Origin: DASZGI01 sp035938995
GTDB taxonomy: Bacteria; Actinomycetota; Actinomycetes; Streptomycetales; Catenulisporaceae
Direction: 5' to 3'
NCBI RefSeq assembly: GCF_035938995.1
Contig: NZ_DASZGI010000096.1
Location: forward strand, 1 to 33,458
DNA length: 33,458 bases
Shown: piece by piece, positions 7,562 to 15,178 of the stretch
Position numbering within the stretch: position 1 is the stretch's first letter
Layout of the letters: the number at the start of each line of letters is the position of its first letter
Position numbers and translations under genes: made by a program
The notes under the pieces: generated by a model
The model's input: only the letters and a program-made list of their open reading frames with translations
The model's database searches: none
Told to the model about the DNA's origin: nothing

Positions 7562-8851
7562 GTGAGCGTCGGACCGGGCCCCGCAGACCCTCTCGACACC
7601 GATGCGCTGGCGCGCACCGTGGTGCCGCTGACGGCGTCTGGGCAGTACACGGCGGCGAGCGAGTCCGCGCCGCCGAACCGGAGCGCACGCGGGCGCAGCG
7701 GGCTCACCGTGCGGGCGAAGCTGACCATGATCTACGGCGCGCTGTTCATCCTCGGCGGCGCGGTGCTGATCGCGGTCGTGTACTTCTTCGTGCAGTGGCG
7801 GCTGAACCACATGAGGGCCGGGCTGCCGCCGTGGTGCACGCTGACGGCCGCGGACAAGAGGGCCGGGATTCTGAAGCTCACTGCGGCCCAGAGCGCGGTC
7901 TGTACCCGCCTTCAGCGCGCGGACACGTTGCACGAGACGCTGGTCGCGTCGCTGACGGCGCTGGGGATCGCGGCAGTGCTGGGGGTCGCGGCGGCGTATT
8001 GGGTGGCTGGGCGGGTGCTGCGGCCGCTGAGCCGGGTGACCGCGACGGCGCGGCGGATCGTGTTGCGGCCGGATGCGGCCGCGCGTACCCGGATCTCGCT
8101 GGACGGCCCGGCCGACGAGCTGCGCGAGCTGGCCGACACCTTCGACGAGATGCTCGACCGGCTGGACCTGGCGTTCCAGAGCCAGCGGCGGTTCACCGGG
8201 AACGCCTCGCACGAGCTGCGCACGCCGCTTGCGATCAATCGGACGCTGCTCGAGGTCGCGCTGGCCGATCCGGAGGTGCCGCCGCAGACCGAGCAGCTGG
8301 CCAAGGCGCTGCTGGCCACGAACGAGCGGTCCGAGCGGATGATCGAGGGGCTGCTGTCGCTGGCCCGGGCGGACAACGCGGTGACCGATCCGGCGCCGGT
8401 GGACCTGGCGTCGGTCGCCGGGCGGTGCGCGGCGCTGTGCGAGGCCGAGGCGGCGGAGCACTCGGTGCAGCTGCGGACGGCGTTCGGCCAGGTGGCCGTG
8501 TTCGGGGACGCGGTGCTGTTGGAGCGGGTGGCGACCAACCTGGTGCAGAACGGGCTGCGGTACAACCGGCCGGGCGGGTGGGTCGACGTGGTCACGTACG
8601 ACCAGGGCACGCACGGGCTGCTGGTGGTGGCCAACTCCGGTCCTGTCGTGCCTGAGCATGCCGCGCAAAGCCTTTTCGAGCCGTTCCGGAGGTTGGAGCA
8701 GCCCGACGGGCCGAGCCGCCCGAAGGACCGGGGAGCCGGGCTGGGCCTGTCGATCGTGCGGGCGATCGTCGCGGCGCACCACGGCCGCATCGCCGTTCAA
8801 CCGCGGGCTGAGGGCGGGCTGATCGTCAGGGTGTGGCTCCCGGTTCCTTAG
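7562..8851 (+). CDS. cutS: Membrane sensor histidine kinase CutS
   Basis: Senses an extracytoplasmic signal and phosphorylates CutR. The 429-residue protein has a membrane segment at about 57-78, an external loop of about 50 residues, a second membrane segment at about 127-150, a HAMP region, the H-box NASHELRTPL with His217, and a C-terminal ATPase domain (NLVQNGLRYN, the N box; DRGAGLGLSIV, the G box). The external loop holds two cysteines, Cys92 and Cys114, agreeing with reports that CutS senses thiol state through a conserved Cys pair. GTG at 7562 was preferred; TTG at 7556 is the alternative. It is downstream of cutR with a 6-bp gap, so co-transcribed. Confidence 0.9.
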   Translation: MSVGPGPADPLDTDALARTVVPLTASGQYTAASESAPPNRSARGRSGLTVRAKLTMIYGALFILGGAVLIAVVYFFVQWRLNHMRAGLPPWCTLTAADKRAGILKLTAAQSAVCTRLQRADTLHETLVASLTALGIAAVLGVAAAYWVAGRVLRPLSRVTATARRIVLRPDAAARTRISLDGPADELRELADTFDEMLDRLDLAFQSQRRFTGNASHELRTPLAINRTLLEVALADPEVPPQTEQLAKALLATNERSERMIEGLLSLARADNAVTDPAPVDLASVAGRCAALCEAEAAEHSVQLRTAFGQVAVFGDAVLLERVATNLVQNGLRYNRPGGWVDVVTYDQGTHGLLVVANSGPVVPEHAAQSLFEPFRRLEQPDGPSRPKDRGAGLGLSIVRAIVAAHHGRIAVQPRAEGGLIVRVWLPVP

Positions 8852-8862
8852 CTCGCTGTGCC

Positions 8863-9411
8863 TTAGGCGCCGGGTGAGGCCTTAGGACGGGGGTCGTCGA
8901 TGCGGCGGAGCTCTTTGGCGTAGCGGGCACCGTTGGCCACGTAGCGCCGCACCGCGTCGTCGAAGGAGCCGGGCCGGACGGCGTTGGGACGGATCTTGGC
9001 GGGCACGCCCAGCGCCATCGATCCGCTCGGTACCTCGGTGCCGGGCGACACGACCGCGCCCGCGCCCACAAGCGCGCCGCTGCGGACGGAAACTCGGTGC
9101 AGAACGACCGAACCTGAACCAATCAGGCACCCGTCCTCGACTACGCACCCCTCTAGATGCGCGATGTGACCGATTACACAATCGGCCCCGATGACGGTCG
9201 CCAGGTCCTCCGTCGCGTGCACCACGGCGCCGTCCTGAACGGACGTGCGCGCCCCCACGGTGATCCTCCCGTAATCCCCGCGCAGCACCGCCCCCGGCCA
9301 CACCGTAGCCTCCGCGCCGACGCTGACCTGCCCGATCACCACCGCATCGGGGTGTACGAAGGCTGAGGGGTGCAGGTCGGGAACCAGCGCCCCCAACGCG
9401 TAGACGGGCAT
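8863..9411 (-). CDS. Gamma-carbonic-anhydrase-like left-handed beta-helix protein
   Basis: A 182-residue hexapeptide-repeat protein of the gamma-CA/YrdA/PaaY group, which normally forms trimers binding metal between subunits. Seen: VLRGDYG (Arg44, Asp46 of the family), SVQDGAVVH (Gln59 and His65), then VIGHIAHLEGC. Against the Methanosarcina Cam pattern the first two metal histidines are His65 and His82, but the third (five residues after His82) is Glu87, with an extra His at 85. Whether it hydrates CO2 is therefore uncertain. ATG at 9411 has GGAAGG about 10 nt upstream. Convergent with cutS, whose stop is 11 bp away. Confidence 0.88.
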   Translation of the reverse strand: MPVYALGALVPDLHPSAFVHPDAVVIGQVSVGAEATVWPGAVLRGDYGRITVGARTSVQDGAVVHATEDLATVIGADCVIGHIAHLEGCVVEDGCLIGSGSVVLHRVSVRSGALVGAGAVVSPGTEVPSGSMALGVPAKIRPNAVRPGSFDDAVRRYVANGARYAKELRRIDDPRPKASPGA

Positions 9412-9621
9412 GGGTTCAAGCCTTCCGGGACGGGGCACACCACGGGACATCGCGGCTGCGCAATCCTGCCAGATCACCTTTTCGGAGGAGGGTGGAGGGT
9501 GTCGGTTGCGTAACACCCCTTGAAGTAGGGCAAAATCTGCGCCTCGGATCGGGCACAAGTCCGGCTCCAGAAACGTTACGTGCCCAGAACCAAGAGAACG
9601 CCCGAAGGGGGAGAGGGAGAG

Positions 9622-9915
9622 ATGGCCACAGATTACGACACCCCACGCAAGACCGACGACGAGCTGAACGAGGACTCGCTGGAGGAGCTCAAGGCCCGGC
9701 GGGTCGACAAGACCGCCGCCGTGGTCGACCTGGACGAGGGCGACACCGAGTCGCTCGAACTTCCGGGGGCGGACCTGTCCAACGAGGAACTCAGCGTTCG
9801 CGTCCTGCCGCGGCAGGCGGACGAGTTCACCTGCTCGAAGTGCTTTCTCGTCCACCACCAGTCGCAGCTGGCGTACGAGAGGAACGGGCAGAGCGTCTGC
9901 CGCGACTGCGCGTGA
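9622..9915 (+). CDS. DUF4193 family protein with zinc-ribbon-like cysteines
   Basis: A 97-residue protein: an acidic N-terminal half (DELNEDSLEELKARR) followed by a C-terminal CSKC...CRDC pair set 22 residues apart that should bind zinc. This is the DUF4193 pattern, conserved across actinobacteria and placed beside DUF3093 and dut in mycobacteria (Rv2699c region) and streptomycetes. Function unknown. The ATG at 9622 has a run of AGGGGGAGAGGGAGAG directly upstream; the open frame extends to 9580 without a ribosome site. Convergent with the DUF3093 gene. Confidence 0.92.
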   Translation: MATDYDTPRKTDDELNEDSLEELKARRVDKTAAVVDLDEGDTESLELPGADLSNEELSVRVLPRQADEFTCSKCFLVHHQSQLAYERNGQSVCRDCA

Positions 9916-9921
9916 GCGCGG

Positions 9922-9953
9922 CGCGGCCGGTCGTGGTGCGGGCCGGGGCCGCG
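9922..9953. terminator. Candidate bidirectional terminator between DUF4193 and DUF3093 genes
   Basis: CGCGGCC (9922-9928) and GGCCGCG (9947-9953) form a 7-bp stem around an 18-nt G-rich loop in the 42-bp gap between two convergent genes. Confidence 0.4.
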
Positions 9954-9957
9954 GCGG

Positions 9958-10488
9958 TCAGCGTGCAAGAGCGTTGACCGCCGCGGCCAGCTTTTCCGGT
10001 CTGCGGGTGGAGAGGTAGAGGTACGGGGTCGGGTCGCCGGGATCGGCGACCTCGACGCGCACAGCAGTCTGGACGTAGCTGCGCAGGAGCAGGAACGCAC
10101 GGGGATCGGCCTCGAACGTGCGCAGCGCGCGCGCTTTCTCGGCCCCGAGCGCGACGGCCGGTCCCAGAGCCGCCGCCGGAAGAGTGGCCGGGCCGGCTTT
10201 GAGCTCGCCCGCGGATACTTCGATCACGGGTCTGCCGTAGTTGGCGACGGCGAGGGAGCACAGCACGGTCCCGCCGATCAGCCCGGCCAGCGACAGCCAG
10301 GGGTTGACGACCAGCAGGATGATGCCGAAGCTCAGCCCGAACAGGAAAGCGATGAAGTACCACGACAGGGGTGCGCGCAGGGTCTCCCGGTAGTCGGGCT
10401 GATGGGTCTGCGCGGGGGAGCGTCGCTCATCGACGGCGTTGCCGCGGGCGCCCGGTTCGTCGGCCGTGTCCATGGCGAATAGCGTCAC
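9958..10488 (-). CDS. DUF3093 family membrane protein
   Basis: A 176-residue protein with a short polar N-terminus, two membrane segments close together (residues about 42-85: WYFIAFLFGLSFGIILLVV then LAGLIGGTVLCSLAVA) and a soluble domain containing EVSAGELKAGPATLP and ending TRRPEKLAAAVNAL. This is the DUF3093 layout, found next to DUF4193 and dut in actinobacteria. Function unknown. GTG at 10488 was preferred because AGGAG lies 5 nt upstream; ATG at 10473 is in frame but lacks a site. Divergent from the hotdog gene, sharing a 104-bp control region. Confidence 0.88.
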   Translation of the reverse strand: MTLFAMDTADEPGARGNAVDERRSPAQTHQPDYRETLRAPLSWYFIAFLFGLSFGIILLVVNPWLSLAGLIGGTVLCSLAVANYGRPVIEVSAGELKAGPATLPAAALGPAVALGAEKARALRTFEADPRAFLLLRSYVQTAVRVEVADPGDPTPYLYLSTRRPEKLAAAVNALAR

Positions 10489-10553
10489 ACACGCTCCTGA
10501 AGACGGTCACACGCGCTCCCGGAGACAGGGGCGGCGGCCCCGACGCGGGCGCA

Positions 10554-10584
10554 TTGGGAATGCTTCGCGGCTACCGAGTAGGGT
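10554..10584 (+). promoter_or_regulatory. Candidate promoter giving a leaderless hotdog-thioesterase message
   Basis: TTGGGA (10554-10559), a 19-bp spacer and TAGGGT (10579-10584) precede the GTG at 10593 by 8 nt. Transcription would begin at or next to the start codon. Confidence 0.4.
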
Positions 10585-10592
10585 TCTGCGCC

Positions 10593-11282
10593 GTGAGCCG
10601 ACCAGACGACAGCCGACCCGGGGCGCCGGGCCCGGGCACGGTGCGGCCGGAGGCATCGGGAGCTGGGGCGTTGGACGCGGGGGCTGGAAGCGCTGCGGCG
10701 CAGCCGGCGGTCGGCCGGACCGTCCCGCCCGCCGACGCCCGGCCACCGGTGCGCCACCCGGAGGCGCCCGCGCCCGGGACGGAGCTCGGTGCGCACTACC
10801 CGCAGTGCTTCGCTTGCGGCGACGAGCAGCCCAACGGGCTGCATCTGCGCGTCGTGGCCGCCGAGGGGGTCGCGGTCACCGCCGAGTTCCAGGTCGGGCC
10901 GGAGCATCAGGGCGCGCCGGGGCTGATCCACGGCGGGCTGCTGGCGCTGGCCTTCGACGAGGCGCTGGGCTCGGTGAACTGGATCCTGCGCGAGCCCGCG
11001 GTGACGGGGCGGCTGGAGACCGACTACGTGCGCCCGGTGCCGGTGGGCCGCACAGTGCACATCCGCGCCTGGTGCGAGGCGGTGCACGGCCGCAAGCTGT
11101 ACCACCGTGCCGAGGGGCGGCTCGACGGCCCGGACGGCGAGCTGGTGGCCCGCTCGGCCGCCCTGTTCGTCCGGGTCGATGTGGAGCATTTCGTCAAGCA
11201 CGGCCGCGAGGAAGAGGTCCGGGCGGTTCTCGAGCGCCCGGAGCGGTACCCGGCGCGGCGCGGGTTCGAGGTGAATCCGTGA
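10593..11282 (+). CDS. PaaI-type hotdog-fold thioesterase
   Basis: Likely hydrolyses an acyl-CoA or related thioester; substrate unknown. The 229-residue protein has a low-complexity Gly/Ala/Pro-rich N-terminal 60 residues and then a single hotdog domain starting YPQCFACGDEQPNGLHL, with the GLIHGGLLALAFDEALG motif (HGG turn and Asp/Glu on the central helix) and a C-terminal strand block. The CFACG-x-NP-like opening is common in actinobacterial members. The GTG at 10593 lies after a TAGGGT box by 8 nt. The stop overlaps the dut start by 4 bp (GTGA), so translation is coupled. Confidence 0.87.
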   Translation: MSRPDDSRPGAPGPGTVRPEASGAGALDAGAGSAAAQPAVGRTVPPADARPPVRHPEAPAPGTELGAHYPQCFACGDEQPNGLHLRVVAAEGVAVTAEFQVGPEHQGAPGLIHGGLLALAFDEALGSVNWILREPAVTGRLETDYVRPVPVGRTVHIRAWCEAVHGRKLYHRAEGRLDGPDGELVARSAALFVRVDVEHFVKHGREEEVRAVLERPERYPARRGFEVNP

Positions 11283-11743
11283 CCGGTTCTGGGGCGCCTT
11301 CCCCGGACGCCGTGGACGTGCTGGTCACCCGGCTCGACCCGGGCCTTCCGCTGCCCGCCTACGCCCATCCGGGCGATGCGGGGGCGGACCTGTGCACCGC
11401 CCAGGATGCCGAGATCGCCCCGGGCGAGCGGGCGGTTCTGCCGACCGGTCTGGCGCTCGCGCTGCCGGACGGGTACGCAGCGTTCGTGCATCCGCGCTCC
11501 GGGCTCGCCGCGCGCTACGGCGTGGCATTGGTCAACTCCCCGGGAACGGTGGACGCGGGGTACCGTGGCGAGGTCAAGGTGATCGTGGTCAATCTGGACC
11601 GGAACTCCCCGGTGGTGTTCCGCCGGGGGGACCGCATCGCCCAGCTCGTGGTGCAGCGGGTCGAGCGGGCCCGGTTCCACGAGGTCGCGCGGCTGCCCGG
11701 AACGGCTCGCGGCGAGGGTGGTTTCGGGTCCACCGGCAGGTAG
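11279..11743 (+). CDS. dut: Deoxyuridine 5'-triphosphate nucleotidohydrolase
   Basis: Trimeric dUTPase that hydrolyses dUTP to dUMP and pyrophosphate, keeping uracil out of DNA and supplying dUMP for thymidylate. All five motifs are visible in 154 residues: 1, AHPGDAGADLCT; 2, HPRSGLA; 3, NSPGTVDAGYRGEV; 4, RRGDRIAQLVV; 5, RGEGGFGSTGR. The GTG start overlaps the stop of the hotdog gene in GTGA. DUF3710 follows 54 bp later, as in other actinobacteria. Confidence 0.97.
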   Translation: MTGSGAPSPDAVDVLVTRLDPGLPLPAYAHPGDAGADLCTAQDAEIAPGERAVLPTGLALALPDGYAAFVHPRSGLAARYGVALVNSPGTVDAGYRGEVKVIVVNLDRNSPVVFRRGDRIAQLVVQRVERARFHEVARLPGTARGEGGFGSTGR

Positions 11744-11797
11744 CCGCGCGGCGGTTCGTCCGTGCGGCGGCGAAGAGAGTGTGGGGAGACGGAAGCG

Positions 11798-12547
11798 ATG
11801 TTCCGACGGCGAGGACGCGGCGCGGACGAGGAGCCGGAGGTCGGCCCCGACGAGTCGGTCGACGACGCCTACGAGGACGGGGACGACTCGGACGAGGGCG
11901 GGCGCGCGGCGGCCGACCGCGACGCCGGGCCGTGGGACGCCGCGGATCTGGACGAGCCGCAGGAGGGGCGGGTCGACCTGGGCGGTCTGCTGGTGCCCGC
12001 GATCCAGGGCATGGAGATCCGGCTCGAGGTCTCCGAGCAGCAGCAGGTCATGGCGATCACGCTGGTGCTCGGGCAGAGCGCGATCCAGTTGCAGGCGTTC
12101 GCCGCGCCGCGCACCGAGGGCATCTGGACCGACGTCTGCGACGAGATCGCGGTGGAGATCACCAAGCAGGGCGGCATCGTGGACCGGGGGGTCGGGCCGT
12201 TCGGGCCGGAGCTGCGCGCCCGGGTGCCGGTGCGGCTGCCCGACGGCGGGCAGGGCATGCAGGTGCTGCGGTTCCTCGGCGCGGACGGGCCGCGCTGGTT
12301 CCTGCGCGGGCTGGTGTCCGGGCAGGCGGCGGTGCAGCACGAGGCGGCCGGCGCGGTGGAGCACGTGTTCCGCGAGACGGTGGTCGTGCGGGGGACCGAG
12401 GCGATGGCGCCGCGCGACCCGATCCCGCTGAAGTTCCCGCCGCAGGCGCGGCCGGCCGAGCCGCCGAAGCCGGACGAGCCGTCGTCGCCCTATCAGGGCG
12501 ATCTGAATCCTTTCGAGCGGGGTCCGGAGATCACCGAGGTCCGGTAG
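11798..12547 (+). CDS. DUF3710 domain protein
   Basis: A 249-residue soluble protein with a strongly acidic N-terminal 55 residues after MFRRRGRG, then the DUF3710 core (GLLVPAIQGMEIRLEV, then FAAPRTEGIWTDVCDEIA, then GPRWFLRGLVSG) and a Pro-rich tail. Conserved immediately downstream of dut in actinobacteria (Rv2696c in M. tuberculosis). Function unknown. ATG at 11798 has a purine-rich GGGAGACGGAAG upstream; the open frame reaches 11762 without a better site. Confidence 0.92.
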   Translation: MFRRRGRGADEEPEVGPDESVDDAYEDGDDSDEGGRAAADRDAGPWDAADLDEPQEGRVDLGGLLVPAIQGMEIRLEVSEQQQVMAITLVLGQSAIQLQAFAAPRTEGIWTDVCDEIAVEITKQGGIVDRGVGPFGPELRARVPVRLPDGGQGMQVLRFLGADGPRWFLRGLVSGQAAVQHEAAGAVEHVFRETVVVRGTEAMAPRDPIPLKFPPQARPAEPPKPDEPSSPYQGDLNPFERGPEITEVR

Positions 12548-12570
12548 CGGTTGTTTCGCCGCCCGGCGGC

Positions 12571-12576
12571 TACTAT
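12571..12576 (+). promoter_or_regulatory. Candidate -10 box for a leaderless DUF3159 message
   Basis: TACTAT lies 7 nt before the ATG at 12584 in the 36-bp gap after DUF3710, with no ribosome site present. The -35 is unclear; TTGTTT at 12551 is too close for a normal spacer. Confidence 0.35.
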
Positions 12577-12583
12577 GCACGCC

Positions 12584-13432
12584 ATGCCTGGAAATCCGCT
12601 GCCCGAGGGCGCCCCGCCGACATCGACGAACGCTGACCCGCTGGACGCCGAGGGCGTTCTGGGCGCGCTGGCGGACGACTTGGCCGCCGACCTGGCCGAC
12701 CAGGCATCGCGTGCGGCTGAGGCCGCGGTGCCCGAGCCGCGCGGCGCATCCGGGGATGCCGCGGCCGATGGGTCCGCAGTCGGCGAGGGCGCAGCCGACG
12801 AGGACGACGAGGCGGCCCGTGCGGCCGCCTACCAGGCGTCGGTCATGGCGGTCTACGGCGGCCGGCGGGGGTTGGCCGAGATCGGCCTGCCCACCATGAT
12901 CTTCGTGGGCGTCTACACGGCCACGACGCGGCTGACGCTCTCGCTGTGGTGCGCGGTGGCTGTCAGCGCCGTTCTGGGCGTTTGGCGGCTGGTGCGGCGC
13001 GAGAAGGTCCAGAACGCGATCAGCGGCGTCCTGGGCGTCGTCGTCTGCGCTCTGTTCGCCCGGCACACGGGGCAGGCCAAGGACTTCTACCTGCCCGGGG
13101 TGCTGCTGAACATCGGCGAGGCGCTGTTGTTCGGAATCAGTGCGCTGCTGCGCTGGCCGATCGTCGGCGTCGTCCTCGGGCCGATCACCGGGGAGATGAT
13201 GGCGTGGCGGGAGCACCCGGCCCGGCTGCGCGCGTTCATGCGCGCGACGCTGCTGCTCGCGGCGATGTTCGTGTTCCGCGTGCTGGTAGAGGTGCCGCTG
13301 TACCTGTCCAATCAGACGACAGCTCTGGGCGCGGCCAAGGTGCTGCTGGGCTACCCGCTGTACCTGATGATCGCCTTCCTGTGCTGGCAGATCATCCGTA
13401 AGGCGCCGCCGCCCGTACGCGCCGAGGCCTGA
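12584..13432 (+). CDS. DUF3159 family membrane protein
   Basis: A 282-residue protein. The first 80 residues are acidic and soluble, after which five or so hydrophobic segments follow (for example IFVGVYTATTRLTLSLWCAV, AISGVLGVVVCALFA, LLNIGEALLFGISALL, LLLAAMFVFRVLVEV, LLGYPLYLMIAFLCW). Matches DUF3159, a conserved partner of dut and the trk regulator genes in actinobacteria (Rv2693c). Function unknown; the neighbours hint at ion or envelope homeostasis, but that is inference. ATG at 12575 is in frame too; 12584 was preferred for its 7-nt distance from the TACTAT box. Confidence 0.88.
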   Translation: MPGNPLPEGAPPTSTNADPLDAEGVLGALADDLAADLADQASRAAEAAVPEPRGASGDAAADGSAVGEGAADEDDEAARAAAYQASVMAVYGGRRGLAEIGLPTMIFVGVYTATTRLTLSLWCAVAVSAVLGVWRLVRREKVQNAISGVLGVVVCALFARHTGQAKDFYLPGVLLNIGEALLFGISALLRWPIVGVVLGPITGEMMAWREHPARLRAFMRATLLLAAMFVFRVLVEVPLYLSNQTTALGAAKVLLGYPLYLMIAFLCWQIIRKAPPPVRAEA

Positions 13433-13481
13433 GACCGGGATCCCCGCCTCAGCGGCCTCAATCACGCACGGCTGATTCGCG

Positions 13482-13505
13482 GCGGCGCCTACGCTGTCGC
13501 GCCGC
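13482..13505. terminator. Candidate bidirectional terminator between DUF3159 and ceoC
   Basis: GCGGCGC (13482-13488) and GCGCCGC (13499-13505) form a perfect 7-bp stem with a 10-nt loop, followed on the plus strand by TTGCTGTT. It sits in the 82-bp gap of two convergent genes. Confidence 0.55.
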
Positions 13506-13514
13506 TTGCTGTTA

Positions 13515-14171
13515 CTAGGCGGAGAACAGCTCCTCGAGCTGTTGCTCCCGATCGGGCGCGGCCACGAACAGCAGCTCGTCGCCGGGCTGGAGCAGGTTCT
13601 CCGGACTGGGCACCATCACCCGTCCGTTGCGCAGGACCGCGACCAGCGCCGTGTCGTCCGGCCACTGCACCGCGCCGATGCTGGAGCCGGCCAGCGGCGC
13701 GTCCGCCGGGAGGGTGAGCTCCACCAGGTTCGCGTCGCCCTGGCTGAAGCGCAGCAGTCGCACCAGGTCGCCCACCGACACGGCCTCTTCGACCAGAGCG
13801 GACATCAGGCGCGGGGTGGAGACGGCGACATCCACCCCCCACGCGTCGTTGAACAGCCACTCGTTCTTCGGGTGGTTGACCCGGGCGACCACCCGCGGCA
13901 CGCCGTACTCGGTCTTCGCCAGCAGCGAGACGACCAGGTTCACCTTGTCGTCGCCGGTGGCGGCGATGGCGACGTTGCAGCGCTGCAGGCCGGCCTCGTC
14001 CAGGGAGACGATCTCGCAGGCATCGGCGAGCAGCCACTCGGCGCGCGGCAGCTCGTCGACCGCGATGCGGTGCGGGTCCCTGTCGATCAGCAGTACCTCG
14101 TGGCCGTTCTGGAGCAGTTCCACGGCGATGGAGCGGCCGACGTTCCCCGCTCCGGCGATCGCGACGCGCAT
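13515..14171 (-). CDS. ceoC: TrkA-type potassium uptake regulator (CeoC-like)
   Basis: Cytoplasmic NAD(H)-binding subunit that gates a Trk/Ktr K+ transporter. The 218-residue protein has an N-terminal RCK_N Rossmann domain (MRVAIAGAGNVGRSIAVEL with GxGxxG; acidic end of strand 2 in LLIDRD; ATGDDKVNL) and an RCK_C domain from about residue 140 (VELTLPADAPLAGSSI, ending GDELLFVAAPD). Its ATG overlaps the last base of the upstream ceoB stop (TGATG), so the two are co-translated. No membrane Trk subunit lies in the window. The name follows the mycobacterial pair Rv2691/Rv2692. Confidence 0.88.
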   Translation of the reverse strand: MRVAIAGAGNVGRSIAVELLQNGHEVLLIDRDPHRIAVDELPRAEWLLADACEIVSLDEAGLQRCNVAIAATGDDKVNLVVSLLAKTEYGVPRVVARVNHPKNEWLFNDAWGVDVAVSTPRLMSALVEEAVSVGDLVRLLRFSQGDANLVELTLPADAPLAGSSIGAVQWPDDTALVAVLRNGRVMVPSPENLLQPGDELLFVAAPDREQQLEELFSA

Positions 14172-14830
14172 CAGTTGTCCGGTCCCTTCCCGAAGACGGC
14201 CTCGACCCGGGCGGTGTCGGCGGCGCGCATGGCGACGTGGGCGAGGTCGCCCTCCTGCAGAACGGTATCGGGGTCGGGCAGCATGCCGTGGCCGAGCCGG
14301 GACAGCGCGACGACGCGGACCCCGGCGGCCTCCTCGAGCCGGGAGACGCGGTGCCCGACCCAGCGCGGGTCGAGGTGCACCTCGGCCAGCACCAGCTCGC
14401 CGGAGGGGTCGCGCCAGAGCTCCTCGGCGCCGGAGGGCAGCAGCCGGCGCACCATCTGGTCGGCGGTCCACCGCACCGTGGCCACGGTGGGGATGCCCAG
14501 GCGCTGGTAGATCTCGGCGCGGCGCGGGTCGTAGATGCGGGCGACCACGTTCTCCACGCCGAAGGTCTCGCGGGCCACCCGCGCGGCGATGATGTTGGAG
14601 TTGTCGCCGCTGGAGACCGCGGCGAACGCCCCCGCCGCCTCGATGCCCGCCTCGATGAGGGTGTCGCGGTCGAAGCCGGTGCCGGTGATCCGCTTGCCCG
14701 CGAAGGCCGAACCGAGCCTGCGGAACGCGTTCGCGTCCTGGTCGACCACGGCGACCGAGTGGCCGAGGTCTTCCATGCTCAGGGCCAGCGCCGAGCCCAC
14801 CCGGCCGCAGCCCATGATGACGATATGCAA
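14171..14830 (-). CDS. ceoB: TrkA-type potassium uptake regulator (CeoB-like)
   Basis: First gene of the two-gene trk regulator operon. The 219-residue protein has the Rossmann motif MGCGRVGSALA, VVDQDANAFRRL at the end of the second strand, the typical GTGFDRDTLIEAGIE and AVSSGDNSNI segments, and an RCK_C domain after about residue 135 (LAEVHLDPRWVGHRV, ending VLQEGDLAHVAM). It closely resembles mycobacterial Rv2691. The start is a TTG at 14830 with AGGAG about 11 nt upstream, giving the normal N-terminus. Transcribed away from the RNA methyltransferase gene. Confidence 0.88.
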   Translation of the reverse strand: MHIVIMGCGRVGSALALSMEDLGHSVAVVDQDANAFRRLGSAFAGKRITGTGFDRDTLIEAGIEAAGAFAAVSSGDNSNIIAARVARETFGVENVVARIYDPRRAEIYQRLGIPTVATVRWTADQMVRRLLPSGAEELWRDPSGELVLAEVHLDPRWVGHRVSRLEEAAGVRVVALSRLGHGMLPDPDTVLQEGDLAHVAMRAADTARVEAVFGKGPDN

Positions 14831-15178
14831 AGTGCCTGGTCTCCTCGGTCGTCCGGCCCGGCTTCGCCGGCGGTGCCGGTCCGGCGGGGCGTCGGTACGG
14901 CGCTACTGCTCCGTGCAGCGTAGGCGGTCACGCTGCGCTGACGGATTACGTGTCTATCATCTGTCGGCCGCCCAGCCCAGTGCGGGGTGCGCAGGGCTGC
15001 GGCTGTGTTGATCAGCACTCACAGTGCCCTCATGCTCACCGGCTCCCATACGCATGCGCCCGCCTCGCTCGCCCCGGTGCCGTACTGCCGTACCGGCGCC
15101 GACATGTGCGCCACGGCCATACCCTTGACAGCGAGGCCGACTTCTTCGCCTCCCCGCCGCCGTCGATCGGATTCCGCC
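14831..15178. other. 348-bp divergent intergenic region (ceoB / RNA methyltransferase)
   Basis: No gene is supported. An open frame from 14987 joins the methyltransferase but its N-terminus is not family-like. Possible elements: TATCAT at 14955-14960, and a perfect TTGACA at 15124-15129 that has no convincing -10 at the right distance. In M. tuberculosis an amino acid permease gene occupies this position; nothing resembling it remains here. Confidence 0.5.

Noticed and set aside
11024..13465. Minus-strand frame of 813 codons across dut, DUF3710 and DUF3159
   Set aside because: Arg/Pro/His-rich composition typical of antisense frames; the plus-strand genes here are certain.
15124..15129. Perfect TTGACA as the -35 of the RNA methyltransferase promoter
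   Set aside because: No TANNNT-like -10 at 16-19 bp; by itself the hexamer is not enough.
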